DNA of 64,000 bases from Orenia metallireducens (GCF_003001995.1 NZ_PVNB01000016.1:26310-90309); one strand, 5' to 3'; numbered from the stretch's first letter, positions 9,617-18,343 are shown. Numbers and translations: made by a program. Notes: a model not told the origin generated them from the letters alone.

Positions 9617-9732
9617 ACCCCTAACTTATATAAGTTGAACCAATAAGTTCAACAACAAACTTTGTGATTAAAAGTAGTAATTGGTTAAATTTGAGTTGCT
9701 AGTTAGTTACAGATTTTCAAATTATGATAATA

Positions 9733-9752
9733 CCACAGTTTAGAACCTGTGG
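9733..9752. repeat. Small hairpin of the TTTAGAAC type
   Basis: CCACAG and CTGTGG flank TTTAGAAC; it resembles the hairpin at 6579-6601. A second short stem, GTTGAAC/GTTCAAC, lies at 9634-9653 just after the peptidase stop. Confidence 0.4.
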
Positions 9753-9871
9753 ATAAAAGGTTATTTATAAGTTCAAAAATAGATTTTCATAAAAGTTGTG
9801 GAAGGGCCGAATTTGCTTATAAAATAAATTTACATAATTTTAGTAAAAATATTTAGCACATAATCAACAGA

Positions 9872-9886
9872 GAATGATTATCATTC
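9872..9886. promoter_or_regulatory. Fur-like box upstream of the ferredoxin promoter
   Basis: GAATGATTATCATTC is a perfect 7-1-7 inverted repeat. Its complement contains AATGATAATC, the centre of the classical Fur box. It ends 17 bases upstream of the -35 at 9904, so it could serve repression or activation by iron. Confidence 0.5.
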
Positions 9887-9903
9887 ATGTTTGTTCTCCT
9901 TTA

Positions 9904-9932
9904 TTGACAAGCAATATTACATATGCTATCCT
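9904..9932 (+). promoter_or_regulatory. Promoter of the ferredoxin gene
   Basis: TTGACA (9904-9909) and TATCCT (9927-9932) are 17 bases apart. The implied transcript has a 5' leader of about 120 bases. Confidence 0.65.
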
Positions 9933-10057
9933 ATTATCGTAAGAGAATTACTTATATAATCAAGTTTGATTAATTTTCTATAAGTTAGTCATTTTTTGAA
10001 TTAATAATTAATATCTTAGATTTAGTAATTACATAAACTTATGTGGAGGTGAATAGA

Positions 10058-10225
10058 ATGGCTTATACAATTACTGATGCTTGTATTTCTTGTGGTGTAT
10101 GCGAAAGCACTTGCCCAGTAGAAGCTATTTTTGAAGGTGATACTCAATTTGAAATCGATGCTGATGCTTGTATCGATTGTGGTGCTTGTGCAGGATCTTG
10201 TCCAGTAGAGGCAATCGAAGAGTAA
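10058..10225 (+). CDS. 2[4Fe-4S] ferredoxin
   Basis: This 55-residue clostridial-type ferredoxin has two CxxCxxCxxxCP clusters (Cys 9, 12, 15, 19 and 38, 41, 44, 48), each holding a [4Fe-4S] centre for low-potential electron transfer. The ATG at 10058 is chosen because the in-frame GTG at 10043 lies in the ribosome-binding site TGGAGGTG. The gene is monocistronic, with its own promoter, an upstream Fur-like box and a strong terminator. Physiological partners (hydrogenase, pyruvate:ferredoxin oxidoreductase) are not in the window. Confidence 0.97.
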   Translation: MAYTITDACISCGVCESTCPVEAIFEGDTQFEIDADACIDCGACAGSCPVEAIEE

Positions 10226-10236
10226 TAAATACATAA

Positions 10237-10268
10237 AATCCTAGAGGATATCCTCTAGGATTTTTTAT
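10237..10268 (+). terminator. Intrinsic terminator of the ferredoxin gene
   Basis: AATCCTAGAGGAT pairs with its exact complement ATCCTCTAGGATT, followed by a T-rich tail. Confidence 0.92.
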
Positions 10269-10283
10269 TTTATGGCTTTTTAT

Positions 10284-10315
10284 AGAGTAACTATGGTTTA
10301 AACCATAGTTACTCT
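10284..10315. terminator. Perfect 32-bp palindrome after the ferredoxin terminator
   Basis: AGAGTAACTATGGTTT is followed by its exact complement. With only a weak T-tail it could be a back-up terminator or one of the GTTTAAAC-core hairpins seen near 6.6 and 9.7 kb. Bases 10316-10588 hold nothing else I can identify. Confidence 0.55.
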
Positions 10316-10588
10316 TGTTTCAATTTATACAGTCTAATTTATAGATCTAGGCATTTCTAGAAAAATCAATACATAATATTTTAGCAGAGCAGGATTACTG
10401 TAGTAGCTAATCATTACTTGAAAGGGATTTAATATATATTGCTCTATAAAGATGATTGTAAAGCTAAAGATTGATTAGCTTAATCTTCAAAATATAAGAG
10501 GTAATTTTATATTTTTATTGAATAATATACAAAATAATGCTAAGAATAAATATTTGTAGTTAATTAAATACATTGGGGTGATAAAAGG

Positions 10589-11383
10589 ATGAAACCTACT
10601 CTTGGTGTAGCTTTAGGTGCTGGATCAGCAAGAGGATTAGCTCATTTAGGGGTTTTAAAAGCTTTTGAAGAAGAAAATATAGAGATTGATTATTTAGGTG
10701 GCACTAGTATGGGAAGTGTAATTGGTGCCTTTTATGCTGCTGGATTATCATTAAATAGACTAGAGCGATTAGCTATCCATTTAAAATGGGAGCATTTAAC
10801 AGATATCACTATACCAAGAAAGGGATTGATTGCTGGAAAGAAGGTTAAGGAGCTTTTTGAGTTACTGACTCATGGAAAGACCTTTGAGCAATTAAACCTT
10901 CCCTTTGTTGCAGTAGCGGCAGATATAGAGAAGGGGGAGGAGGTAGTGATTAAGCAAGGCTTAGTAGCTGATGCTATTCGAGCTAGTATGTCTATACCAG
11001 GAGTCTATGTGCCTTATGAATTAAATGGTAGGGTATTGGTTGATGGAGCTGTTTTAAATAGAGTTCCCGTAACTCCTGTAAGAGAAATGGGAGCTGATAT
11101 TGTGGTAGGTATAGAGGTTAGTCACAATATAATTCATGGAACTAAGATCAATAATATCTTTGATGTAATTATTAATTCTATCGATATTATGCAGCAAGAG
11201 ATTGCTGAACATAAGAATACTGGTGCTGATATATTGGTTATTCCTGAGGTTGGTCATATCCCTACTACTGGTTTAGATAAGGCAGGAGAGTGTATAGAAT
11301 TAGGATATCAAGCTACTAAAGAATCTATACCAAAGATTAAAAAGTTAATAGAGGAGTGGAGTGTAGATGAGGCGTCTCAATAG
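10589..11383 (+). CDS. ylbK: Patatin-like phospholipase (YlbK/RssA type)
   Basis: The 264-residue patatin-family protein has the oxyanion-hole glycines near the N-terminus (LGAGSARGLAHLG), nucleophile Ser40 in GTSMG, and Asp152 in VDGAV, the Ser-Asp dyad of lipid acyl hydrolases. It lacks membrane segments. It overlaps the next gene by 17 bases and, with it, reproduces the Bacillus order ylbK-ylbL, which supports the symbol. Substrate and physiological role are unknown even in model species. Confidence 0.88.
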   Translation: MKPTLGVALGAGSARGLAHLGVLKAFEEENIEIDYLGGTSMGSVIGAFYAAGLSLNRLERLAIHLKWEHLTDITIPRKGLIAGKKVKELFELLTHGKTFEQLNLPFVAVAADIEKGEEVVIKQGLVADAIRASMSIPGVYVPYELNGRVLVDGAVLNRVPVTPVREMGADIVVGIEVSHNIIHGTKINNIFDVIINSIDIMQQEIAEHKNTGADILVIPEVGHIPTTGLDKAGECIELGYQATKESIPKIKKLIEEWSVDEASQ

Positions 11384-12374
11384 AGAAGATAGACATTTAC
11401 TGCTAGGAATAATTACTGTATTGATAGTAGGTTTTTTAGTTTTTTGGCCTACAGATTATTATAGAATCTCACCTGGAATTGCTAAGAACTTAGAACCAAT
11501 GGTAGAGGTTAAAGCTAAGTCTTATCCTATAAAAGGTGAGATAATGTTAACTGCCGTCTCCATGCGAGAGGCTAGATTATTTGATTATTTATATATAAAA
11601 TTATTCAACCCTCAATTGATCGAGTTAAGACCTAAACCTGAAGGTATAGATATGAAAGAATATGCTGAGGTTATGCTAGAGATGATGAAAGAGAGTCAAC
11701 TTAAGGCCAAAGCAGTAGCCTTAAAGCAAGCAGGTTATGATCCTAAGATAACTGGAGAAGGGGTTAAGGTTGTTAAGGTCTTAGAAGAAGGGGATGCTTA
11801 TGGAAAGTTACAAGAAGGTGATATTATAGTTGCAGTTGATGATAAGCCAGTTCATCTGGTGACTGAGACTGTAGATAAGATCCGAAATAGAGAGATGGGG
11901 CAAGGGGTTGAGGTGACCGTTAAAAGGGGTGATACTAAGAAAACTTATAACTTAAAAACACTACCTTTGCAGGAAGAATCAGAGAATCCATCAATTGGTG
12001 TCTTAATCACCCCTTATAATAGAGAGTATAAGCTACCTATTGATATAGAGATTAATGCAGGCAAGATTGGTGGTCCTTCGGCAGGAGGGATGTTTACTTT
12101 AGAGATATATAATCGCTTAGTACCAGAAGATATTACCCATGGATTAAAGATTGCTGGAACTGGAACAATTGATTTAGATGGTCGTATCGGTAAGATTGAT
12201 GGCATTCAACAAAAGATAGCGGCGGCTAAGAAGGAAGGGGCTAAGATATTTTTTGTTCCTAAAGGTAATGCTGATAAGGCTCAAGAGATGAAGGTATCAG
12301 GGATAAAGCTTGTAGTAGTAGAGAACATAAAGGAGATAATTGCTTATCTTAAAGAAGAACACTTAGATTTATAG
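11367..12374 (+). CDS. ylbL: PDZ / Lon-type serine protease (YlbL/SepM-like)
   Basis: The 335-residue membrane-anchored protease has an N-terminal transmembrane helix at about residues 10-27, a PDZ domain at about 130-195, and a C-terminal Lon-type S16 domain with Ser238 in GGPSAGG and Lys283 in IQQK, the expected dyad 45 residues apart. Homologues include streptococcal SepM (pheromone processing) and Bacillus YlbL. It starts inside the end of the patatin gene, so the two are co-translated. Its target here is unknown. Confidence 0.92.
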   Translation: MRRLNREDRHLLLGIITVLIVGFLVFWPTDYYRISPGIAKNLEPMVEVKAKSYPIKGEIMLTAVSMREARLFDYLYIKLFNPQLIELRPKPEGIDMKEYAEVMLEMMKESQLKAKAVALKQAGYDPKITGEGVKVVKVLEEGDAYGKLQEGDIIVAVDDKPVHLVTETVDKIRNREMGQGVEVTVKRGDTKKTYNLKTLPLQEESENPSIGVLITPYNREYKLPIDIEINAGKIGGPSAGGMFTLEIYNRLVPEDITHGLKIAGTGTIDLDGRIGKIDGIQQKIAAAKKEGAKIFFVPKGNADKAQEMKVSGIKLVVVENIKEIIAYLKEEHLDL

Positions 12375-12378
12375 TAGC

Positions 12379-12450
12379 GCTTAGGTGTTAGATGGTTAGG
12401 GATTAAAAGTTAAGGTCAATCTAAATTCCTAACTACCCAACTGCCTAATT
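12379..12450. repeat. Stuttering 'GTTAGG' imperfect palindrome
   Basis: TTAGGTGTTAGATGGTTAGG on the left faces CCTAACTACCCAACTGCCTAA on the right. It lies between converging genes and could end transcription in both directions. Confidence 0.5.
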
Positions 12451-12453
12451 TCT

Positions 12454-13278
12454 CTATAATTTCAATAGTTCAATCAAGACCTGAGCATTAGCCCTAGCAT
12501 CATCGATTGCTCGATGATGGTTCTCTATAGGTATAGAAAAATAATCTGCTATTGTTTTTAATTTATGATTCTCTAAACTTGGCAGTTTTTTTCTAGATAA
12601 ATATAAAGTGTCTACTATCTGTTCAACTTTATTCTTATAGTCAGGGCGATTGAACTTGAATTTTTCTACAGCTGCATCTAAAAAAGGGATATCAAAGCCT
12701 TTAATATTATGACCAGATAAGTAGCTGCCATCTTCTATAAACTCTACAAATTGGGGTAATACCTCATAGATTGACTCTTTATCTTCTACCATTTCTGTGG
12801 TGATGCCTGTGATTTTACTTATCTTCTTAGGGATTTTCATAGCAGGATTTATCAGTGCGTGAAATTCATCATAGATTTCAAAACTATTGTTTTCAGTGTC
12901 TACTTTGACTTTAACTGCAGCAATTTCGATGATTCTCCCCCAGCTGCAAGGCTTTAATCCTGTAGTTTCCAAATCAAAGACTACATAAGTCTTGTTAGAA
13001 TTATTTTTTGCTTTCACAAGATCGATAATCTCCTCTGCTACTTCTCTTTCTATCTCATTACTCTTAATTTTTTCCTCTGAAATGGCTATTAAATAATCTT
13101 CACTTCTTTTAGCTACTTCCATTTGGCTAAAGTATTTATGCCAGACCTCAAAGGTATGGTATAAGAATCTATATGTTTTAAGTTTATCATCATAATATTT
13201 ATTATCTGTATTAGAATCTTTACTTTTGATTTTAAAATTCTCAGCCAATTCTATAATTATATCTTTAATCTCTTTCAT
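12454..13278 (-). CDS. DEDDh 3'-5' exonuclease (DNA polymerase III epsilon-like)
   Basis: The 274-residue protein has an unrecognised helical N-terminal part (1-95) and a DnaQ-type exonuclease domain: motif I FDLETTG (Asp102, Glu104), motif II in SGHNIKGFD, and motif III HRAIDDA (His255, Asp260), so the catalytic set is complete. It would trim single-stranded DNA or RNA ends with two metal ions. It is too short for PolC and lacks polymerase parts, so it is a stand-alone exonuclease. GGGAGGG precedes the ATG. It is followed on the same strand, upstream, by tmcAL. Confidence 0.88.
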   Translation of the reverse strand: MKEIKDIIIELAENFKIKSKDSNTDNKYYDDKLKTYRFLYHTFEVWHKYFSQMEVAKRSEDYLIAISEEKIKSNEIEREVAEEIIDLVKAKNNSNKTYVVFDLETTGLKPCSWGRIIEIAAVKVKVDTENNSFEIYDEFHALINPAMKIPKKISKITGITTEMVEDKESIYEVLPQFVEFIEDGSYLSGHNIKGFDIPFLDAAVEKFKFNRPDYKNKVEQIVDTLYLSRKKLPSLENHKLKTIADYFSIPIENHHRAIDDARANAQVLIELLKL

Positions 13279-13322
13279 CTGTTCGCCCTCCCATAAGCCT
13301 GCGATTATTAACTGTTTATTTA

Positions 13323-14612
13323 TTATTTTATTATGATAGGTTGTTTACGAAAATCCATATTTCCTCTTCTAAAATTCTGATCAGGATAAGCTAAAGCATA
13401 GATATTATTTGCTTTAATATCAAAACTCAACATCTCTTGTAAAGAGCTCTTTGCTTCTTGATTACTTCTGTAATGATTTGCTACTTTTGTGATAAGTGGT
13501 AATGAGGATTTATTCTTGATCAATTTTAATAATTCTCTTCCCTTATGATTAAAACCTAGTACTCTTAGATATTGGGGACCTCCACTACTATCAAATTTCT
13601 TTAGGGTTCTTTGATCTAAATCCAATAGAATTTGGGTTAGAATTCTTTGAATTCTAGTCTGTGTAAAACACTTTGTATTGATTAAATTTATCAATTCTTT
13701 TAAAGATCGTGCCTCTATACTAGCGTCTTTAATTCTATTCTCTAAGCCTCCTATAATATCCTCGAAATTTTCTAAATCATAAGTATTTGTCCTTCTTAAT
13801 AGAGTTAAGATAGAATTAGAGAAGTCTTCATAAAAGATGGGACCTCTCTTTTGATTGAACTCTCTATACAATATCTCACTGCTTTTTTGTGGGAGTGCTT
13901 TTTTTAATCTTTGATCAATCAACTCTGTGTTATTTTTATAGCTGTTTTCTAAATCATTTCTGATTGCCGAAGCACTTGCGAACTCTTTAAGTTGTTGTGA
14001 GTGATATCCACTGCCTTCTCTTTTAATTGTCAAAGGAATAATAGCGCTCTTTAATTGGATTAATGCTTTAATATACTCAATTCCTAAAATATTATTAGGA
14101 TTATTTAATATTTTAATATATTTCTCAGTAGGAGCTTGGAATTCCTCTTGATTAGCTTTAATATATTCTATCAAGGCTTGACTTCTAGCTTGGGGATAAG
14201 AGATTCCCTGTGCAAGTCCAGTTTTAATCTTTCTGCTTACTTGTTTAGGTTCATCGACTATGAGTGCTGCTATCTTACTTAAAGGTTCAATCTCACCTAA
14301 TTCACTACCAAAACAGAGATAATCTACAATTTTGCTTTCTTCAAGTAATTTAATTGCTCCAAATGCAAAATATTCAGCACTCCTTACAGAATAGGAGACA
14401 GGAAGCTGAATGACCAAATCTACTCCAGCGTTTAGAGCCATCTCTGTTCTAGCCCATTGGTTGACTATAGCAGGTTCTCCTCGTTGCAAGAAGGCTCCAC
14501 TCATAATGCAGATACAAGCATCGGCTTGGCTCTTTTTTAATGATTGTTCTATATGTAACTGATGCCCCTGATGGAAGGGGTTATATTCTGTAATAATCCC
14601 AAGAACTTTCAT
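13323..14612 (-). CDS. tmcAL: tRNA(Met) cytidine acetate ligase TmcAL (YlbM)
   Basis: The 429-residue protein begins GIITEYNPFHQGHQLH, the nucleotidyltransferase signature with the HxGH motif, and is the usual length of YlbM/TmcAL, which uses acetate and ATP to make N4-acetylcytidine at the elongator tRNA-Met wobble position. AAGGAGG precedes the ATG. In Bacillus ylbM lies between ylbL and yceD(ylbN)-rpmF; here it keeps that place but is inverted. The neighbouring pta-ackA genes, which handle acetyl-phosphate and acetate, are a suggestive but unproven link to its acetate substrate. Confidence 0.93.
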   Translation of the reverse strand: MKVLGIITEYNPFHQGHQLHIEQSLKKSQADACICIMSGAFLQRGEPAIVNQWARTEMALNAGVDLVIQLPVSYSVRSAEYFAFGAIKLLEESKIVDYLCFGSELGEIEPLSKIAALIVDEPKQVSRKIKTGLAQGISYPQARSQALIEYIKANQEEFQAPTEKYIKILNNPNNILGIEYIKALIQLKSAIIPLTIKREGSGYHSQQLKEFASASAIRNDLENSYKNNTELIDQRLKKALPQKSSEILYREFNQKRGPIFYEDFSNSILTLLRRTNTYDLENFEDIIGGLENRIKDASIEARSLKELINLINTKCFTQTRIQRILTQILLDLDQRTLKKFDSSGGPQYLRVLGFNHKGRELLKLIKNKSSLPLITKVANHYRSNQEAKSSLQEMLSFDIKANNIYALAYPDQNFRRGNMDFRKQPIIIK

Positions 14613-14827
14613 TTAAATTTCCTCCTTATCTATCTTTGCTTACTATCTATTATAGATATATTAAATGGAAATATCAATTTGCTGTATAAATTTAATCTCT
14701 TTATAAGAGAATAAAAGATAGAATTTTAAATTTATACCATATAATTATCAGATAATTAGCAAGATTGTGATTAAATTGACTTTTGCCATTATTTAAACTT
14801 ATAAATATTTTATCAAAAAACAAGGGA

Positions 14828-14855
14828 TTTACATGGTCGATATAGTAATTATAAT
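14828..14855 (+). promoter_or_regulatory. Promoter of pta-ackA
   Basis: TTTACA (14828-14833) and TATAAT (14850-14855) are 16 bases apart. A second possible pair, TTGACT (14776-14781) and TATAAA (14800-14805), lies upstream. The rest of the gap after tmcAL shows nothing else. Confidence 0.6.
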
Positions 14856-14914
14856 AAGGTAAATAAGAGTTAACTAACAATATTATTAGTTGTATATAGG
14901 GGGGGATTTAAGAG

Positions 14915-15913
14915 ATGAGTTTTATAGGAAAGATTCATGATAAGGCAAAAAGTAATAGAAAGAAGATTGTTCTTCCAGAGGGAACTGAGCCAAGAATGGT
15001 TAAGGCTGTTCCTATTATTTTAGAAAAAGAGATTGCTGATATCGTATTATTAGGTGATGAACAAGAGATTAAAGATGTAGCTTTAGAGCATGGTATAGAT
15101 TTAACAGGTGCTGAAATTATTAACCCTTTAGAATCGGATAGGTTAGAGGATTATGCTCAGACCTATTATGAGCTAAGAAAGCACAAAGGAATTACCTTAG
15201 AAGAGGCTCAAGAGCAGATAAAAGATCCTTTATACTATGGAGCGATGATGGTCAAAAAAGGGGATGCTGATGGTAAGGTAGCAGGTGCTGCTAACTCTAC
15301 AGGCAATGTATTACGTGCAGCTATTAAGATAGTTGGCACTGCTGAAGGGATTTCAGTTATCTCAGGAGCCTTTATTATGATTGTACAAGATAAAGACTTT
15401 GGCACAGATGGTTTAATGGTATTTGGTGATTGTGCTGTAAATCCAGATCCAAATGCAAGTCAATTGGCTGAAATTGCTATCTCTTCTGCAAAAACAGCTA
15501 AGGATTTAGGAGGAATTGATCCAAAAGTAGCAATGTTATCTTTCTCTACAAATGGTAGTGCTAAGCATGAATTTGTAGACAAAGTACAAGAGGCTACTAA
15601 AATAGCTCAAGAAGCTCAACCAGAGTTAAAGATAGATGGAGAGATGCAATCTGATGCAGCGATTGTACCTGTAGTTGCTCAAAAGAAGTATCCTGATAGT
15701 GAGATTGCAGGAACTGCTAATGTACTAATCTTCCCAGATTTGGAAGCAGGAAACATCTGTTACAAATTAGTACAGAGGTTAGCACATGCAGAGGCTATTG
15801 GACCTATTTTACAAGGGATAGCAAAGCCAGTTAATGATTTATCCCGTGGCTGTAATGTTCAAGATATCGTAAATGTAGTAGCGATTACTGCAGTACAAGC
15901 ACAAAATTGTTAA
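14915..15913 (+). CDS. pta: Phosphate acetyltransferase
   Basis: The 332-residue single-domain enzyme interconverts acetyl-CoA and acetyl-phosphate. Family blocks include KIVLPEGTEPRMVKA near the N-terminus, GAANSTGNVLRAAIKIVGT, and IAGTANVLIFPDLEAGNICYK. The length matches the short clostridial Pta without the regulatory domain of the enteric enzyme. The ATG follows a GGGGGGGAT site. ackA begins 69 bases later on the same strand, giving the usual acetate-forming, ATP-yielding pair. Confidence 0.97.
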   Translation: MSFIGKIHDKAKSNRKKIVLPEGTEPRMVKAVPIILEKEIADIVLLGDEQEIKDVALEHGIDLTGAEIINPLESDRLEDYAQTYYELRKHKGITLEEAQEQIKDPLYYGAMMVKKGDADGKVAGAANSTGNVLRAAIKIVGTAEGISVISGAFIMIVQDKDFGTDGLMVFGDCAVNPDPNASQLAEIAISSAKTAKDLGGIDPKVAMLSFSTNGSAKHEFVDKVQEATKIAQEAQPELKIDGEMQSDAAIVPVVAQKKYPDSEIAGTANVLIFPDLEAGNICYKLVQRLAHAEAIGPILQGIAKPVNDLSRGCNVQDIVNVVAITAVQAQNC

Positions 15914-15982
15914 GTTTTAATTAATACATAGTATCTTAAGTTTAATTACTGATTGTTGAATAGAATTAAGGAGGAGATAAGC

Positions 15983-17176
15983 ATGAAAATTTTAGTAATT
16001 AATAGTGGTAGTTCATCAATTAAATATCAATTAATTAATATGGAAGATGAAAGTGTTTTAGCTAAAGGATTAGTTGAAAGAATTGGAATTGAAGGTTCTC
16101 GGCTAGAGCAAGAGAATAGTGATGGGAATGAATTTGAGATAGTACAAGATATTCCTGATCATGAAGTTGGGATGGAGCTGGTAGTTAATTCTTTGACTGA
16201 TGGAGATAAAGGTGTTATTTCTAGTGTAGATGAGATTGAAGCAGTTGGTCATAGGGTAGTACAAGGTGGAGATTCTTTTGATAAATCGGTAGTTGTTACT
16301 GATGAGGTTAAAAAAGAGATTGATAGATGGGCTTCATTAGCACCACTACATAATCCAGCTAATTTGATGGGGGTTGAAGTTTGTGAGAAGCTAATGCCTC
16401 ATGCAACTCAAGTAGTTACTTTTGATTCTGCTTTCCACCAAAGCATGCCAGAAGAGGTTTATATGTATGCTTTACCATATGAATTATATGAAAAGCACTC
16501 TATTAGACGTTATGGAGCCCATGGTACTTCCCATAAATTTGTGGCAAATCAAGTAGCAAAAGAGATAGGTAAAGATGTTGAAGATTTAAAGATTATTACT
16601 TGTCACTTAGGTAATGGAGCAAGTGTAACTGCTGTTAAGAATGGTAAATCATATGATACAAGTATGGGGCTTACTCCACTAGAAGGACTAGTAATGGGAA
16701 CTCGTTGTGGAGATATTGATCCTGCTATTGTACCTTTTGTAATGGACAAAGAAGATTTATCTCCACAAGAGATGGATCATTTAATGAATAAAGAGAGTGG
16801 TTTATTAGGAGTTTCAGGCATCAGTAGTGATATGAGAGATATAATAGAAGGTGCTGAGAATAATGATAAAGCGAAATTAGCTTATAATATGTTTGTTTAT
16901 AGAGTTAAGAAGTATATTGGGTCTTATGTAGCAGCCATGAATGGTGTTGATGCTATGGTCTTTACAGCAGGAATTGGAGAGAATGCTATTGGATTAAGAG
17001 AGGATATTTGTGCTGATTTAGATTATCTAGGAATCAAATTAGATGCTGAGAAGAACAATGTTAGAGGAAAGGCGATAGAGATCAGTACTGATGACTCTAA
17101 AGTGAAGATATTTATTATCCCAACTAATGAAGAGTTAGTTATTGCTCGTGATACCAAGGAATTAGTGGCTAATTAA
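15983..17176 (+). CDS. ackA: Acetate kinase
   Basis: The 397-residue kinase makes ATP and acetate from acetyl-phosphate in fermentation. Signature blocks are MKILVINSGSSSIKYQL at the start, the RRYGAHGTSHKFVA region, CHLGNGASVTAVKNGKS and VFTAGIGENA. The ATG at 15983 is chosen because AAGGAGGAG lies directly upstream and the in-frame TTG at 15953 precedes that site. It is the second gene of the pta-ackA pair, and a fresh promoter follows it for yceD. Confidence 0.97.
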   Translation: MKILVINSGSSSIKYQLINMEDESVLAKGLVERIGIEGSRLEQENSDGNEFEIVQDIPDHEVGMELVVNSLTDGDKGVISSVDEIEAVGHRVVQGGDSFDKSVVVTDEVKKEIDRWASLAPLHNPANLMGVEVCEKLMPHATQVVTFDSAFHQSMPEEVYMYALPYELYEKHSIRRYGAHGTSHKFVANQVAKEIGKDVEDLKIITCHLGNGASVTAVKNGKSYDTSMGLTPLEGLVMGTRCGDIDPAIVPFVMDKEDLSPQEMDHLMNKESGLLGVSGISSDMRDIIEGAENNDKAKLAYNMFVYRVKKYIGSYVAAMNGVDAMVFTAGIGENAIGLREDICADLDYLGIKLDAEKNNVRGKAIEISTDDSKVKIFIIPTNEELVIARDTKELVAN

Positions 17177-17187
17177 AATAAAATATC

Positions 17188-17217
17188 TTGACAACAAGGT
17201 AAGACCTATATTATAAT
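17188..17217 (+). promoter_or_regulatory. Promoter of yceD-rpmF
   Basis: TTGACA (17188-17193) and TATAAT (17212-17217) are 18 bases apart. The yceD start is about 21 bases past the expected transcription start. Confidence 0.7.
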
Positions 17218-17244
17218 AACTAATGTTGTCCTAGAGGTGATTAA

Positions 17245-17727
17245 ATGAATATAAAAGTAAATGTTGAAAGTATTAAAGAGAATCTAGGGACCAATTTAAA
17301 GCAAGAATTTGATGTTTTTTTAGAAGATATGCTTATACAAGGTAGAGAGATATCTTTTGAAAATCCAGCTAAATTTGATGTAACTATAATTAATTCTAGT
17401 GAAGAATATATAGTTATGGCCCATGTAAAATTAAGAGCTATTTTACCTTGTAGTCGCTGTTTAGAGGAGTTTTCTATGAACTTAGAGTTTGACTTTAATT
17501 TTGAACTCTCTAAAGATGAGGTGGTAGATGATGAGATTAGTGTTGGAGAAGGCCTGCTCAAAGAGCTAAGGTTGGCTTTTCCTATGCAAGCTGTCTGTGA
17601 TGAACAGTGTAAAGGTTTATGCCCAAGCTGTGGCAAGAATTTAAATCAAGAAGATTGTGATTGTTTTATGCACAAGGTTGATCCGAGATTGGCTAAATTA
17701 CAGAAGCTGTTGAAGGAAGATGAGTAA
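17245..17727 (+). CDS. yceD: YceD (DUF177) family protein
   Basis: The 160-residue YceD/YlbN homologue occupies its conserved place before rpmF. The first cysteine pair (CSRC) sits mid-protein and the C-terminus has a Cys-rich segment (CDEQCKGLCPSCG then CDC) that could bind zinc. YceD proteins are linked to ribosomal RNA or ribosome metabolism, but the biochemistry is not settled. It has its own promoter and a GAGGTGA ribosome-binding site. About 300 bases with structured features separate it from rpmF. Confidence 0.88.
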   Translation: MNIKVNVESIKENLGTNLKQEFDVFLEDMLIQGREISFENPAKFDVTIINSSEEYIVMAHVKLRAILPCSRCLEEFSMNLEFDFNFELSKDEVVDDEISVGEGLLKELRLAFPMQAVCDEQCKGLCPSCGKNLNQEDCDCFMHKVDPRLAKLQKLLKEDE

Positions 17728-17745
17728 TAACTTAGTTATAGAATT

Positions 17746-17830
17746 TAGCACGTCAAACCTGATAGTCTTGCAGGTTTTGCCAAGAAAGGTCCAATAGGAT
17801 TTATAGGTTCAGGATGTAAGTGCTATTTTT
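17746..17830 (+). ncRNA. Possible structured attenuator in the rpmF leader
   Basis: TAGCAC (17746-17751) can close with GTGCTA (17820-17825), followed at once by TTTTT. Inside, AACCTG (17756-17761) pairs with CAGGTT (17771-17776), while CCTGA could instead pair with TCAGG (17809-17813). This gives a terminator-like fold with a competing helix. It matches no family I know. Confidence 0.35.
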
Positions 17831-17938
17831 AATAATATCAATACCGTAGGGCATACGGGAATTTAAGCCTCTTTAAAGAAGTTATAAAAATCCAATTTCT
17901 GTTTTATGTCAAATATAAAGTAGAATAGATTGCTTTCT

Positions 17939-17959
17939 AAAAAGGAGGAATCCATGTAG
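17939..17959 (+). promoter_or_regulatory. Strong ribosome-binding site followed by ATG-TAG (start-stop)
   Basis: AAAAAGGAGG (17939-17948) is followed at ideal distance by ATG (17954) and immediately by TAG. It is the strongest ribosome-binding site in the rpmF leader but opens no gene. It could be a ribosome-parking element or the relic of a lost start. Confidence 0.45.
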
Positions 17960-18024
17960 GTTTATTTCATGGGATGTCAAAGGATTTATAACATAGGATA
18001 CAGTAATATAAGGGGGTGTTTGTA

Positions 18025-18192
18025 GTGGCAGTACCTAAGCGAAGAACCTCAAAAACTCGTAAGAGAAAAAGAAGAACGCACTGGAAGTTGAATGCTCCAA
18101 ACATTGTGGAATGTCCACAATGCCATGAGCCAAAATTATCTCACCGTGTATGTCCTGATTGTGGATACTACAATGGAAGAAAAGTGAAATAA
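18025..18192 (+). CDS. rpmF: 50S ribosomal protein L32
   Basis: This 55-residue protein begins [20 protein letters not shown] and has a complete zinc ribbon (Cys 30, 33, 43, 46: CPQC ... CPDC), so it is the zinc-binding form of bL32. The GTG at 18025 follows AGGGGGTG. It lies between yceD and fapR as in many Firmicutes, and is closed by a T-tailed terminator, so fapR has its own promoter. Another ORF reading across its end is a shadow. Confidence 0.98.
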   Translation: MAVPKRRTSKTRKRKRRTHWKLNAPNIVECPQCHEPKLSHRVCPDCGYYNGRKVK

Positions 18193-18203
18193 TTACCATA
18201 GAT

Positions 18204-18240
18204 AAGAGTAAAGTAGAATTTTTCTGCTTTACTCTTTTTT
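18204..18240 (+). terminator. Intrinsic terminator after rpmF
   Basis: AAGAGTAAAGTAGAA pairs with TTCTGCTTTACTCTT (one wobble), followed by a T-run. Confidence 0.9.
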
Positions 18241-18343
18241 GTTTTTATAACCAAACAAGAGATTGTAATATTTTTTATATAATCAAAATATTATGGATAT
18301 TATATTTACATAAAGCAGAGGATTTTATAGCTGCTAATCAAGT

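Noticed and set aside
10022..10234. Minus-strand ORF over the ferredoxin gene
   Set aside because: It is a mirror of the cysteine-rich ferredoxin codons; the plus-strand gene is unmistakable.
17969..18025. 18-codon ORF overlapping the rpmF start
   Set aside because: It has no ribosome-binding site of its own, so it is described only as part of the leader finding and not called as a gene.
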